Both the position numbers and the translations under genes were made by a program. This document shows positions 1 through 6,651 of a stretch of DNA of 27,575 nucleotides, one piece after another. The notes under the pieces are model-generated. The model was not told the origin of the DNA, ran no database searches, and worked only from the letters and a program-made list of their open reading frames with translations. The DNA comes from JBLMZH01 sp050258715 (lineage in GTDB: Bacteria > Patescibacteriota > Doudnabacteria > UBA920 > O2-02-FULL-48-8). How positions within the stretch are numbered: the first letter of the stretch is position 1; each line of letters starts with the position of its first letter. The stretch is from the NCBI GenBank assembly GCA_050258715.1, contig JBLMZH010000027.1, forward strand, positions 1 through 27,575. Direction: 5' to 3'.

Positions 1-336
1 AACCAAGGGCTGAAAAACGATGTGCTGAAGGGAAGGGGTCATAAAGTATGACTGGATAGGCAATTCATTGACCGTGATCGTCCCGTTGCCCGAAGTGAGT
101 ATTGCCTGGGCAACCGCATTCTTGCGCTTGCCGACAGCGTAAAAATTCCCGGTACTGGTCTTGCCGACGTGCTTTGCAACGGCAGGCTTTATCGGCTCGG
201 CCGTAGACTCCTTGATTTCCTCTGGTGCGGCAACCGGCTTTACGGTTTCCTTCTTGGCCTTAGGCTTGCGAGCCGCTGCAGGCTTGGCTGCGTGCGGCTT
301 GCGCGGAGCCGGAGCTTTTTTGGGAGTAGTTGGCAT
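1..336 (-). CDS. rpsI: 30S ribosomal protein S9 (uS9), 3' end cut by window edge
   Basis: The visible 112 codons start at ATG 336-334 and run off the left edge. The first ~50 residues are an Ala/Lys/Pro-rich, low-complexity basic tail absent from typical S9. The S9 core begins at about residue 64 with the family signature YAVGKRKNAVAQA. S9 is a small-subunit head protein whose C-terminal tail (not in this window) reaches the P-site tRNA. The start codon overlaps the rplM stop (TAATG), so translation is probably coupled to L13, the usual L13-S9 pairing. The N-terminal extension is read directly. Whether it is functional or lineage-specific is unknown. Confidence 0.93.
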   Translation of the reverse strand, partial: MPTTPKKAPAPRKPHAAKPAAARKPKAKKETVKPVAAPEEIKESTAEPIKPAVAKHVGKTSTGNFYAVGKRKNAVAQAILTSGNGTITVNELPIQSYFMTPSLQHIVFQPLV

Positions 337-755
337 TATTCGATCTCCTTTTCTACCGGAAACTCATGCTTTGTGCCGGTAACGACCTTAAGCCTTCTTA
401 AAATAAACTTGCGCAAACGATTGTCATCGAGCATATGAAAAACCGAATCGCGGATGAGCCGCTCAGGATTCTTGAGCACGAGCTCCGAGAGCTTCTTCGA
501 TCTCACACCGCCCGGATATCCTGAATAGTGGTAATACTTTTTCTGCTCAAGCTTTCGCCCGGTGAACCTGACTTTTTCCGCGTTGGTTACGACCACAAAA
601 TCCCCGACGTCCATGTGCGGAGTGAAGGTCGCCTTGTGCTTGCCGCGAAGAACGGAAGCCACTCTGGTGCAAAGCCGCCCGAAAGTATATTTTCCGGCGT
701 CGATATGATACCAGGTGCGCTTGATCTCCTTGGTTTTCGGTAAAAATGTCTTCAT
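336..755 (-). CDS. rplM: 50S ribosomal protein L13 (uL13)
   Basis: The 139-aa product matches the normal L13 length (~140). It has the N-terminal TWYHIDA segment, the GRLCTRVASVLRGKHK stretch, and the central VVVTNAEKVRFTGRK and YYHYSGYPGG motifs typical of the family. L13 is an early-assembly 23S rRNA-binding protein. The gene lies 4 nt after rplQ and its stop overlaps the rpsI start by one base. No convincing Shine-Dalgarno sequence precedes the ATG, as in most ribosomal genes of this operon. Confidence 0.97.
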   Translation of the reverse strand: MKTFLPKTKEIKRTWYHIDAGKYTFGRLCTRVASVLRGKHKATFTPHMDVGDFVVVTNAEKVRFTGRKLEQKKYYHYSGYPGGVRSKKLSELVLKNPERLIRDSVFHMLDDNRLRKFILRRLKVVTGTKHEFPVEKEIE

Positions 756-759
756 AAAT

Positions 760-1104
760 TTATTGAACGAGTTCCAACTGGACCTTGGGCATGCCGTCTT
801 TGAACTTTCCGATCCGAACGATGCGGGTGTAGCCTCCGGAACGGGCCTTGTAGCGGGGCCCTAAGACTTCAATGATTTTTCTCGCGGCATTGTCAGGCAG
901 GGCTGAAAACAGCTGGCGCTTGTTGTGCAAATCATCCTTTTTCCCCTTGGTGATGAGCCGCTCCACCAAAGACCTGGCCAATTTCGCCCGGGCTTCTGTG
1001 GTTTGGATCTTCTCGTAAACGATCGCGGACGCAGCCAGAGACCGAAGCAGCTTTCGCTTCTGGTCCTTCCCCTTTCCGATCTTCTTTTTCTTCAAGTGCC
1101 TCAT
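760..1104 (-). CDS. rplQ: 50S ribosomal protein L17 (bL17)
   Basis: The 114-aa protein begins MRHLKKKKIGKGKDQKRKLL, the family's RNA-binding N-terminus, followed by the YEKIQTTEARAKLAR helix and the C-terminal GGYTRIVRIGKFKDG segment. L17 lines the peptide-exit region of the large subunit. It sits directly after rpoA, the standard bacterial alpha-operon order. AAGGATC, 10-16 nt upstream of the ATG, is a weak ribosome binding site at best. There is no C-terminal extension. Confidence 0.97.
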   Translation of the reverse strand: MRHLKKKKIGKGKDQKRKLLRSLAASAIVYEKIQTTEARAKLARSLVERLITKGKKDDLHNKRQLFSALPDNAARKIIEVLGPRYKARSGGYTRIVRIGKFKDGMPKVQLELVQ

Positions 1105-1122
1105 AACAATTGATCCTTGTGA

Positions 1123-2049
1123 TTAGCCGTTATAGCCGGTAAGCAGCCTCTCGATCTCTTCCACTGACTTTTCGCCCAAGCCTTCAAGATTGATAAGCTG
1201 TTCGTGGGTTAAGGTCGTAAGCTGCGAAATTTTGGAAATGTTGTTCTTAACGAGCGCGTTGTAGGAGCGGTTCGAAAGCCCCAGCGATTTCAAGTCATCC
1301 TCTTCCGGAGTCTTGAGTCCTTCTTCCTTGACCTCTTCCAAAACCGGAGCCTGCATGGCTGCCATGTTGTCCTTGGTCAAAAGGCTGAAGTGTTCAAGCA
1401 AAATCCTGGCCGCGGCGTCAATCGCATCCTTGCCCGAAGTCGTCCCGTCGGTCTCCATGGTCAGCGTCAGCTGATCGTAGTTCGTGATCTGGCCTACGCG
1501 GACATTGGTAATCTCAAAATTGACGACCTTGACCGGAGTATAAATGGCGTCAACGGCAATGACCCCGATCTCGAGCTTTTCGTTTTCGCGCTGTTCGACC
1601 GGCACATATCCGCGCCCGGTTCCGACGATGATCTCCATGTCGAGTTCCGCGGACTTGTTGTCCAAAGTCGCGATGTGCAGTTCCGGATTGACGATTTCAA
1701 CTTCGGAATTCTTCTTAAAATCGGCGGCAGTCACTTCTCTTTCGCCCTTGACCTTAAGTTCCAGCCTGACGGTCTCGTTCGAATGAACCTTCATCCGCAG
1801 CTGTTTGATATTCAAAATGATCTCGATCATGTCTTCCTTGACATTCGGGATGGTCGAGAACTCGTGATCAACGCCCTTGATCTTAAGAGCGGTCACGGCC
1901 GCGCCCGGCAAGGACGACAAAAGTATTCTCCTCAAGCTGTTGCCGATCGTCACGCCGTAACCCGGGTACAAAGGTTCCATGACCACTCGGTATTTGTTTG
2001 AACCGAGGTCATCAAAGGTTATTTTATTCGGAAGTGGAATGCGCTCCAT
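1123..2049 (-). CDS. rpoA: DNA-directed RNA polymerase subunit alpha
   Basis: The 308-aa product has the full two-domain architecture. The N-terminal dimerisation/assembly domain (about 1-230) includes GYGVTIGNSLRRILLSSLPG, the hallmark beta/beta' assembly motif. An acidic linker (about 240-252) leads to the C-terminal domain (about 253-308), which has the LSNRSYNALV helix, whose Arg corresponds to the DNA/UP-element-contacting Arg of E. coli alpha, and a helix-hairpin-helix NLEGLGEKSVEEI. The retained alpha-CTD implies UP-element or activator contacts are possible. The gene lies between rpsD and rplQ as in most bacteria. Confidence 0.98.
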   Translation of the reverse strand: MERIPLPNKITFDDLGSNKYRVVMEPLYPGYGVTIGNSLRRILLSSLPGAAVTALKIKGVDHEFSTIPNVKEDMIEIILNIKQLRMKVHSNETVRLELKVKGEREVTAADFKKNSEVEIVNPELHIATLDNKSAELDMEIIVGTGRGYVPVEQRENEKLEIGVIAVDAIYTPVKVVNFEITNVRVGQITNYDQLTLTMETDGTTSGKDAIDAAARILLEHFSLLTKDNMAAMQAPVLEEVKEEGLKTPEEDDLKSLGLSNRSYNALVKNNISKISQLTTLTHEQLINLEGLGEKSVEEIERLLTGYNG

Positions 2050-2071
2050 ATATTTTTCGTTAATAAAATGC

Positions 2072-2680
2072 TTAGCGTGAATAATGTTCGACGATGAGCT
2101 GAGTGTTTATATTTGTATCGATTTGCTCCTTGTTCGGAGCGGAAAGAACTTTGCCGCTTAAGGTCTGCGTATTAAGCATGAGCCATTCGACGGTCTTAAG
2201 ATTCTGCAGAGTAGGCAGAAGGTTCTTAATGTATTGCGAGCTCTTTTTGACTTCGCGGAGCTTGATCTCATCGCCAACCTTCAGCTGGAACGACGGAATG
2301 TTCACCTTTTTGCCGTTGACCTCAAAAAAAGCGTGGTTGACGAGTTGGCGCGCCTGCGGCCTGGTCAAAGCGAATCCGAGCCGGAAAATGACGTTATCAA
2401 GCCTGAGTTCCAAAAGCTTAAGCAGAGCCTCGCCGGTAACTCCGGTCTGTTTGCTGGCCTTTGCATAATAGCCGCGAAACTGTTTCTCCATAATGCCGTA
2501 AATCGCCTTGGCCTTTTGCTTTTCCTTAAGCTGCGTTCCGAATTCAGAAAGACGCGACGGATTCTGCCCGTGCTGGCCTGGCCTGTAAGGGCGCCTCGCC
2601 AAATACTTTTCGGCTTTAGGCGTCAGCGCCGTGCCGAATTTTCTGGAGAGCTTGATTTTGGGTCCGGTATATCGAGACAT
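2072..2680 (-). CDS. rpsD: 30S ribosomal protein S4 (uS4)
   Basis: The 202-aa length is typical. It starts MSRYTGPKIKLSRKFG and contains the RRPYRPGQHG motif, the KQKAKAIYGIMEKQFRGYY helix and an S4 RNA-binding domain (about 91-155: LELRLDNVIFRLGFA, then ARQLVNHAFFEVNGKKVNI). The N-terminal Cys4 zinc site of some S4 proteins is absent (C- form). S4 nucleates 30S assembly and in model bacteria represses its own operon through the leader mRNA. The only leader-like structure here is upstream of infA. Confidence 0.98.
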   Translation of the reverse strand: MSRYTGPKIKLSRKFGTALTPKAEKYLARRPYRPGQHGQNPSRLSEFGTQLKEKQKAKAIYGIMEKQFRGYYAKASKQTGVTGEALLKLLELRLDNVIFRLGFALTRPQARQLVNHAFFEVNGKKVNIPSFQLKVGDEIKLREVKKSSQYIKNLLPTLQNLKTVEWLMLNTQTLSGKVLSAPNKEQIDTNINTQLIVEHYSR

Positions 2681-2710
2681 TTCAGATTAGAAAATTAAAA
2701 GATTAGATGA

Positions 2711-3142
2711 TTAGACGCGGCGGGCCTTCTTCGGCCGAATGCCGCCGTGCGGAATGGGAGTCTGGTCTTTAATCGACAAAATGGACAAGCCGCTGCCTTG
2801 CAGAGCGCGGACCGCGGATTCGCGGCCGGTGCCGATGCCCTTGATGAATACGTCCACTTCAGCCAAGCCGACATCTTTAAGCCTCGCCATCGTGTCTTCC
2901 ATGGTCTTCTGCGCGGCATAAGGAGTGGATTTCTTCGAACCTTTAAAACCGGTGCGACCTGCTGTTCCCCAGCCGATAACGTTTCCGCTCGGGTCAGTGA
3001 CCGTGATGATGGTGTTGTTGTAGGTGGACTGAACGTAAATCCGGCCGCGGGTAAACCTGACCTTGGACTTCTTGGTCCGAGGTGCGGCTGCCGGCTTGTT
3101 AACGTCGTCTCCTTGAATTGTGGTGGCTTTCTGCTGACCCAT
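2711..3142 (-). CDS. rpsK: 30S ribosomal protein S11 (uS11)
   Basis: The 143-aa protein has a short basic N-terminal tail (about 1-27) and then the S11 core: RIYVQSTYNNTIITVTDPSG, WGTAGRTGFKGSKKSTPYAA, GTGRESAVRAL, and the C-terminal DQTPIPHGGIRPKKARRV signature. S11 forms part of the 30S platform. The spacer to rpsD is AT-rich and without a Shine-Dalgarno sequence. The start ATG is the first in frame and gives the expected core position. Confidence 0.98.
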   Translation of the reverse strand: MGQQKATTIQGDDVNKPAAAPRTKKSKVRFTRGRIYVQSTYNNTIITVTDPSGNVIGWGTAGRTGFKGSKKSTPYAAQKTMEDTMARLKDVGLAEVDVFIKGIGTGRESAVRALQGSGLSILSIKDQTPIPHGGIRPKKARRV

Positions 3143-3194
3143 AGAATTAGAAGGTAAAATCTAGAAAATTGAAATTCAAAATAAAATTAATTCT
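3143..3194. repeat. AT-rich spacer between rpsM and rpsK
   Basis: Made of AAAATTG/ATTCAAAAT-like units, the same family as in the ABC operon spacer. It holds no ribosome binding site for rpsK and no promoter that I can support. Confidence 0.45.
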
Positions 3195-3590
3195 TTATGT
3201 CTTTTCGGCGGACTTTCTGCGGCCGCTGCCTGCGGTCTTTCTGACGTTGCCGTGGCGGGTCCTGGAATTGGTCTTGGTGCGCTGGCCTCGTACCGGCAAG
3301 CCGCGGATGTGCCTTAATCCCTGATAACAGCCAATCTCTTTCTTGATCTTGATGTTGCCCGAAACCTGCTGTCTTAAAGTCCCTTCGATGGTATAGTTCT
3401 TTTCAATAAAGTCCCTGATCTTGGCAACTTCAGCTTCGGTAAGTTCCGAGGTCCGCTTGTTCGGGTCAACCTTGATGGCAGCCAGGATCTTTTTCGACAA
3501 AGGGAAACCAATGCCGTAAAGATACGGGAGAGCTGCTTCGATCCTTTTTTGCTGCGGCAGTGTGACGCCGGATATGCGGATTAAGGCCAT
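3195..3590 (-). CDS. rpsM: 30S ribosomal protein S13 (uS13)
   Basis: The 131-aa product begins MALIRISGVTLPQQKRIEAA. It has the helix-hairpin-helix LYGIGFPLSKKIL and the diagnostic C-terminal GLRHIRGLPVRGQRTKTNSR followed by a basic tail. S13 sits in the 30S head and contacts P-site tRNA and the inter-subunit bridge. The gene follows rpmJ, and the spacers on both sides are AT-rich repeats without a Shine-Dalgarno sequence. Confidence 0.98.
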   Translation of the reverse strand: MALIRISGVTLPQQKRIEAALPYLYGIGFPLSKKILAAIKVDPNKRTSELTEAEVAKIRDFIEKNYTIEGTLRQQVSGNIKIKKEIGCYQGLRHIRGLPVRGQRTKTNSRTRHGNVRKTAGSGRRKSAEKT

Positions 3591-3632
3591 AATACAAATT
3601 TAAAATTGAAGATTAAAAATTGAAAATTATTG
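3591..3632. repeat. AT-rich spacer between rpmJ and rpsM
   Basis: AAATTGAAGATTAAAAATTG-type units fill the gap. Related to the repeats at 22425 and 23557. No ribosome binding site for rpsM is visible. Confidence 0.5.
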
Positions 3633-3635
3633 AGG

Positions 3636-3749
3636 TTATCCTTGGCGCTGCTTATGCTTCGGGTTCTCGCAGGTAATATAGATCCTGCCGCGCCTGCGGA
3701 TGATCTTGCACTTCGAGCAAATTGGTTTGACTGAGGCTCTGACTTTCAT
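3636..3749 (-). CDS. rpmJ: 50S ribosomal protein L36 (bL36), zinc-binding form
   Basis: A 37-aa frame from ATG 3749-3747 to TAA 3638-3636 encodes MKVRASVKPICSKCKIIRRR and continues to the C-terminal NPKHKQRQG. Length and sequence match bacterial L36. C11, C14, C27 and H32 form the zinc site of the C+ form. It lies between infA and rpsM, the conserved position in the alpha operon. Confidence 0.97.
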   Translation of the reverse strand: MKVRASVKPICSKCKIIRRRGRIYITCENPKHKQRQG

Positions 3750-3776
3750 GATTTAAAGAATTTCTATAAGAATAAA

Positions 3777-3995
3777 TTATCTTAAGCGTCGGATTACCCG
3801 GCCCTTGGTCAGATCATAAGGAGTGACCTCCACTATGACCTTGTCCCCGGGCAAAACCCTGATCTTGTTTACCCGAAGTTTGCCTGCAATATGGGCCAAA
3901 ATTATCTGTCCCGAGTCGATTTGGACACGAAAAACAGCGTTGGGTAAAGTTTCAATGACCGTACCCTCCAGCTCAATGATATTTTTTTGTGGGAT
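3777..3995 (-). CDS. infA: Translation initiation factor IF-1 with a non-canonical start codon
   Basis: The frame ending at TAA 3779-3777 encodes a complete IF-1 OB fold: IELEGTVIETLPNAVFRVQI, ILAHIAGKLR, RVLPGDKVIVEVTPYDLTKG, RVIRRLR. IF-1 binds the 30S A site during initiation. Upstream to the first in-frame stop (TAG 4046-4044) there is no ATG, GTG or TTG in this frame. The chosen ATC (3995-3993) gives 72 residues, exactly the E. coli length. ATA 4028-4026 would give 83 residues and ATT 3977-3975 would give 66. A GGGAAG lies just 5' of the ATC. A homopolymer miscall in the seven-A run (3982-3988) could bring a TTG into frame instead. The protein identity is secure; the start is not. Confidence 0.85.
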   Translation of the reverse strand: MPQKNIIELEGTVIETLPNAVFRVQIDSGQIILAHIAGKLRVNKIRVLPGDKVIVEVTPYDLTKGRVIRRLR

Positions 3996-4039
3996 ATTCT
4001 TCCCAAATTCCTGAGTTGCAGTGGGTATAGGATTATAAA

Positions 4040-4058
4040 ACCCCTACGAAATAAGGGT
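4040..4058 (-). promoter_or_regulatory. Leader hairpin upstream of infA, possible attenuator or terminator
   Basis: In the minus-strand RNA, ACCCUUA pairs with UAGGGGU (7 bp, one G-U) around a UUUCG loop and is followed by UUUU. It lies inside the predicted ~75-nt leader of the infA operon, between promoter and start. It could be a weak intrinsic terminator/attenuator, a terminator for readthrough from the gene upstream, or a ribosomal-protein target site. The G-U pair forms only in the minus-strand RNA, which fits that orientation. Confidence 0.5.
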
Positions 4059-4077
4059 ATTTGTTAATTGCTTCAAG

Positions 4078-4106
4078 ATTTTAACAGAATACCGACTGCT
4101 TGTCAA
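4078..4106 (-). promoter_or_regulatory. Promoter of the infA-rpsI ribosomal operon
   Basis: On the minus strand TTGACA (4106-4101) is separated by exactly 17 bp from TAAAAT (4083-4078). The -35 matches the sigma70/sigmaA consensus fully and the -10 at five of six positions. The expected start of transcription is near 4071. It sits 5 nt past the stop codon of the preceding gene and is the strongest promoter match seen in the window, as expected for a ribosomal operon. Confidence 0.8.
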
Positions 4107-4111
4107 ACACC

Positions 4112-5776
4112 TTAAAGCGCCTCGATCGATTTTGTGGAAACGAAGATCTTGTGGTTAAATCTCGGGGCTTTTTTGACGAAAGCCGGGAAAAAGCTGACAT
4201 CGACCCGGTCGATCTCGGGCTTCTGCAAGAGGATTTCTTTTATCTGGTAGGCGTCTTTGCCGGCAAGAACTTCGGCAAGGTTGGAATTTTCAACCTTGTA
4301 GCCCACGATCGTTTCAAAATGAACGGTCAATGTAGCCCGGCCGGCGTTTAGGTCCAGGTTCTTAACCGCGGCCGAAACCTTCTGCTCGCCGTCTTCCGGC
4401 AAATACTTGTCGGACGAGAGCGTGGATTTGATCTGCTCCATCATGAGTTTTTTCAAATCTGATTCGCGGTAGGACAAACCTTTGACCTTGCCGATCATGG
4501 TCATGTTGAATTCGTTGGCTTCGTCTCCGACCTTCTTGTCCGCTGTCTTATAGATCTCGTTGCCGGAAGCGACTGAAAGGATCTTCTGGTCAGCGCCAAG
4601 TTCTTTGGCCGCCAGATCGTCCATGCCACTGGTCATAGAAGCCACGGCCCGGTCGTAATCGGCCTGGGACATGACTTTGATCGTGTCCGCCCGCCCGCCG
4701 GCGATCGGCACTTCGTTCATGCCGTAAACGTTTTTGTTGTCGCCCAACGCCGCGTTCTTGACCTCGAAGCGCATGTTGGCGGTCAAATTGTAGGTTTCTC
4801 CGGGATTTTCAGCCACAATTGGAATCGGAGCGATCAAGGTCGTTCTGTCAGTCTCGGCTTCGGTTCCCGAGCCGATCGTGCCGGTCGGCCTTAAACCCGT
4901 AACGTCCTTGGTAAAGAAATATTTTTTGCCGTTATAAAGAAGAGTGGTGGTTGACGCCTTCAAGGTCAGAGTATTTTTTGTAAAATTATATAGAACAACC
5001 GTGCCGCTGGCCTTTTCGCCCACGAGCCTCGTGCCTGTGGTCTGAAAAGCCTGGGTATCGGAAACTTCCTTGGTGACCATGGCTCCGGGCACAGTCTGCT
5101 TGGCTGCGTCCAAATCCTTGGCTGTTTGGTCGATCGTGACGTCAACGTCTCTCGTGATCGGTTCGGAACGGGCGTAAACAGTAATGTCAGCCTTGGGCAA
5201 AATCAAAGTAAACAGTCCGACGACTCCGATCAGGAGCACGACAGCTGCAACAAAAGACCAAACGACCCACGACGAAGCCCAGGACCTCAACCCTGACCGT
5301 TCAGGCAGCGTAAGACCTTCATAGTCCTTGTCCTTGCCCATTTTTGAAATCGGGACTTCGGGGATTATCGGCTCTTCGAACTTTGCGATCTCAGCCCTTG
5401 AAGCAGCCTTGGGTTTGGCAGTAGCTGCCGGTTTTGGCGCAACGACAGGTTTTGGTTTGGAATCAGTGTTTATATCGGAAAAACTGGCTTTTCCTTTGGG
5501 GTTTAAGGCCTTTGCCAAAGAAACCTCTTGGTTGCCGTAAAGCCCCATCCCCGCCTTAAGCGCCAAGACCTTGGCCAATTCGTTGTCCGTTTTTAAGAGA
5601 ATCTTCTTGCCCAGTACTTCCGCGGTTTTCCTTAAAAGCTTCAGATTTGAGGAATTTGCGATGATTGGAGACCCATCCTCAACGTCAAAGACCGCCTCGC
5701 GGTCGCGGAGGTTCTTGATGCGTTTTATCGCTGTTGCTAAATCTTCGGTTCTGTCCAACTTATAGATCTTTGCCAT
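4112..5776 (-). CDS. Membrane-anchored baseplate-J-like protein
   Basis: The 554-aa protein has four parts: a soluble N-terminal domain (about 1-80, alternating helix/strand, unassigned), a Pro/Ala/Lys-rich linker (about 104-125), one transmembrane helix at about 170-193 (WVVWSFVAAVVLLIGVVGLF), and a ~360-residue extracytoplasmic region starting LPKADITVYARSEPITRDVD. That region resembles the baseplate J/gp47-like proteins annotated in many Patescibacteria genomes. Topology suggests the N-domain inside and the J-like region outside. No phage structural genes are adjacent, so a cell-envelope role is more likely than a prophage baseplate. The family call is from memory of sequence style, without a profile search. 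Confidence 0.65.
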   Translation of the reverse strand: MAKIYKLDRTEDLATAIKRIKNLRDREAVFDVEDGSPIIANSSNLKLLRKTAEVLGKKILLKTDNELAKVLALKAGMGLYGNQEVSLAKALNPKGKASFSDINTDSKPKPVVAPKPAATAKPKAASRAEIAKFEEPIIPEVPISKMGKDKDYEGLTLPERSGLRSWASSWVVWSFVAAVVLLIGVVGLFTLILPKADITVYARSEPITRDVDVTIDQTAKDLDAAKQTVPGAMVTKEVSDTQAFQTTGTRLVGEKASGTVVLYNFTKNTLTLKASTTTLLYNGKKYFFTKDVTGLRPTGTIGSGTEAETDRTTLIAPIPIVAENPGETYNLTANMRFEVKNAALGDNKNVYGMNEVPIAGGRADTIKVMSQADYDRAVASMTSGMDDLAAKELGADQKILSVASGNEIYKTADKKVGDEANEFNMTMIGKVKGLSYRESDLKKLMMEQIKSTLSSDKYLPEDGEQKVSAAVKNLDLNAGRATLTVHFETIVGYKVENSNLAEVLAGKDAYQIKEILLQKPEIDRVDVSFFPAFVKKAPRFNHKIFVSTKSIEAL

Positions 5777-5782
5777 ATTTTT

Positions 5783-5788
5783 ATTTTA
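5783..5788 (-). promoter_or_regulatory. Possible -10 element giving a leaderless transcript
   Basis: TAAAAT is followed by 6 nt and then the ATG of the baseplate-J-like gene (5776), so transcription would begin at or next to the start codon. The -35 region 17 bp upstream (TTTAAA) is weak. The spacing repeats that at 8402 and 16955. Confidence 0.4.
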
Positions 5789-5821
5789 CACAAATTGCCG
5801 CAAATTTTAAAGCTAAGAAAG

Positions 5822-6634
5822 TTAGGAGGAAATCGAGGACAACTCGACCGCGTATTTTTCAGGATCGGTCAGAAATTCGAGATTCTTGGGATTGCTGATG
5901 CCCAAAAAATACATGGGCTTAGGCTGAATGATATTGAAGGCTTCCAAATTGCGCGGTGCCAGAGTCTCAACCTCGGGATGGTTTTGGTAATGCGCGTTCG
6001 GAATAAAATGGTAAGGGTTGCGGCCGAAACTTTCCGTGGCCTTAACAACATAATAGGCCATGCCGTGTTTACGGGCGATGGGTTCGTATAAGCTTTCAAA
6101 ACCATCCGCCACCCAGTTAGCAGTGACCAAAACCTCATTGCCGATGTTCATCATGGCGTGCCCGTAATTCGGAGGAAAAACGACCTTGTCGCCGGCTTTG
6201 GCCTCAAACGACAGCACTCGGACCAGCTGCCTTAATCCCTGGTCGACCTTCTGGAGAATGAACATGGCTCGGCCGTGGATAATCTCGTAGACTTCAGGAT
6301 ACGCAAATGGCGTGCCTTGTTTGGCCGGATGATAATGCCCCACAGTCTTGTTGAATTCCTGGCCGATCATTGCAGGAGGAATGACCGTAATGTCGTAGCG
6401 CAGATTATGGCTTTTGATCGTGCCCGCGTGCTCGGGAAAGGACACGCCGCGGTACATGTAATACATTTCCGAGCGGCTGGAAGACGCGGTCTGATCCATA
6501 AGGACCGGCTTCATATCTTTGATGTGGCGGATGCCGGGAACTACCTGAGCCAAAGGAGAGCGGAACTTAAGATGGTAGTTCTCCCCGTCCTCCACGGAAA
6601 TTGGCAAGCCTGATACTTTTTCTAGATCGATCAT
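5822..6634 (-). CDS. Glucose-6-phosphate isomerase, cupin (archaeal) type
   Basis: The product is 270 aa from ATG 6634 (MIDLEKVSGLPISV). The same frame stays open upstream into alaS, but that extension is not protein-like. The cupin core carries VGHYHP followed by EVYEIIHGRAMFIL, then a second cupin motif with PPNYGHAMMNIG. These fit the metal-binding His/Glu set of archaeal-type PGI (PF06560), which interconverts glucose-6-P and fructose-6-P in glycolysis. It is unrelated in fold to the common bacterial PGI. The gene follows alaS by 17 nt. Later in the protein, ANWVADGFESLYEPI is also PGI-like. Confidence 0.85.
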   Translation of the reverse strand: MIDLEKVSGLPISVEDGENYHLKFRSPLAQVVPGIRHIKDMKPVLMDQTASSSRSEMYYMYRGVSFPEHAGTIKSHNLRYDITVIPPAMIGQEFNKTVGHYHPAKQGTPFAYPEVYEIIHGRAMFILQKVDQGLRQLVRVLSFEAKAGDKVVFPPNYGHAMMNIGNEVLVTANWVADGFESLYEPIARKHGMAYYVVKATESFGRNPYHFIPNAHYQNHPEVETLAPRNLEAFNIIQPKPMYFLGISNPKNLEFLTDPEKYAVELSSISS

Positions 6635-6651
6635 GAAATTAAAGTTAAAGA

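Noticed and set aside
1390..2001. Plus-strand open frame of 203 codons opposite rpoA
   Set aside because: Antisense shadow of a highly conserved gene; no ribosome binding site or recognisable product.
4112..5776. Baseplate-J-like gene as part of a prophage
   Set aside because: It is flanked by alaS/PGI and the ribosomal operon, carries a transmembrane anchor, and no other phage gene is visible.
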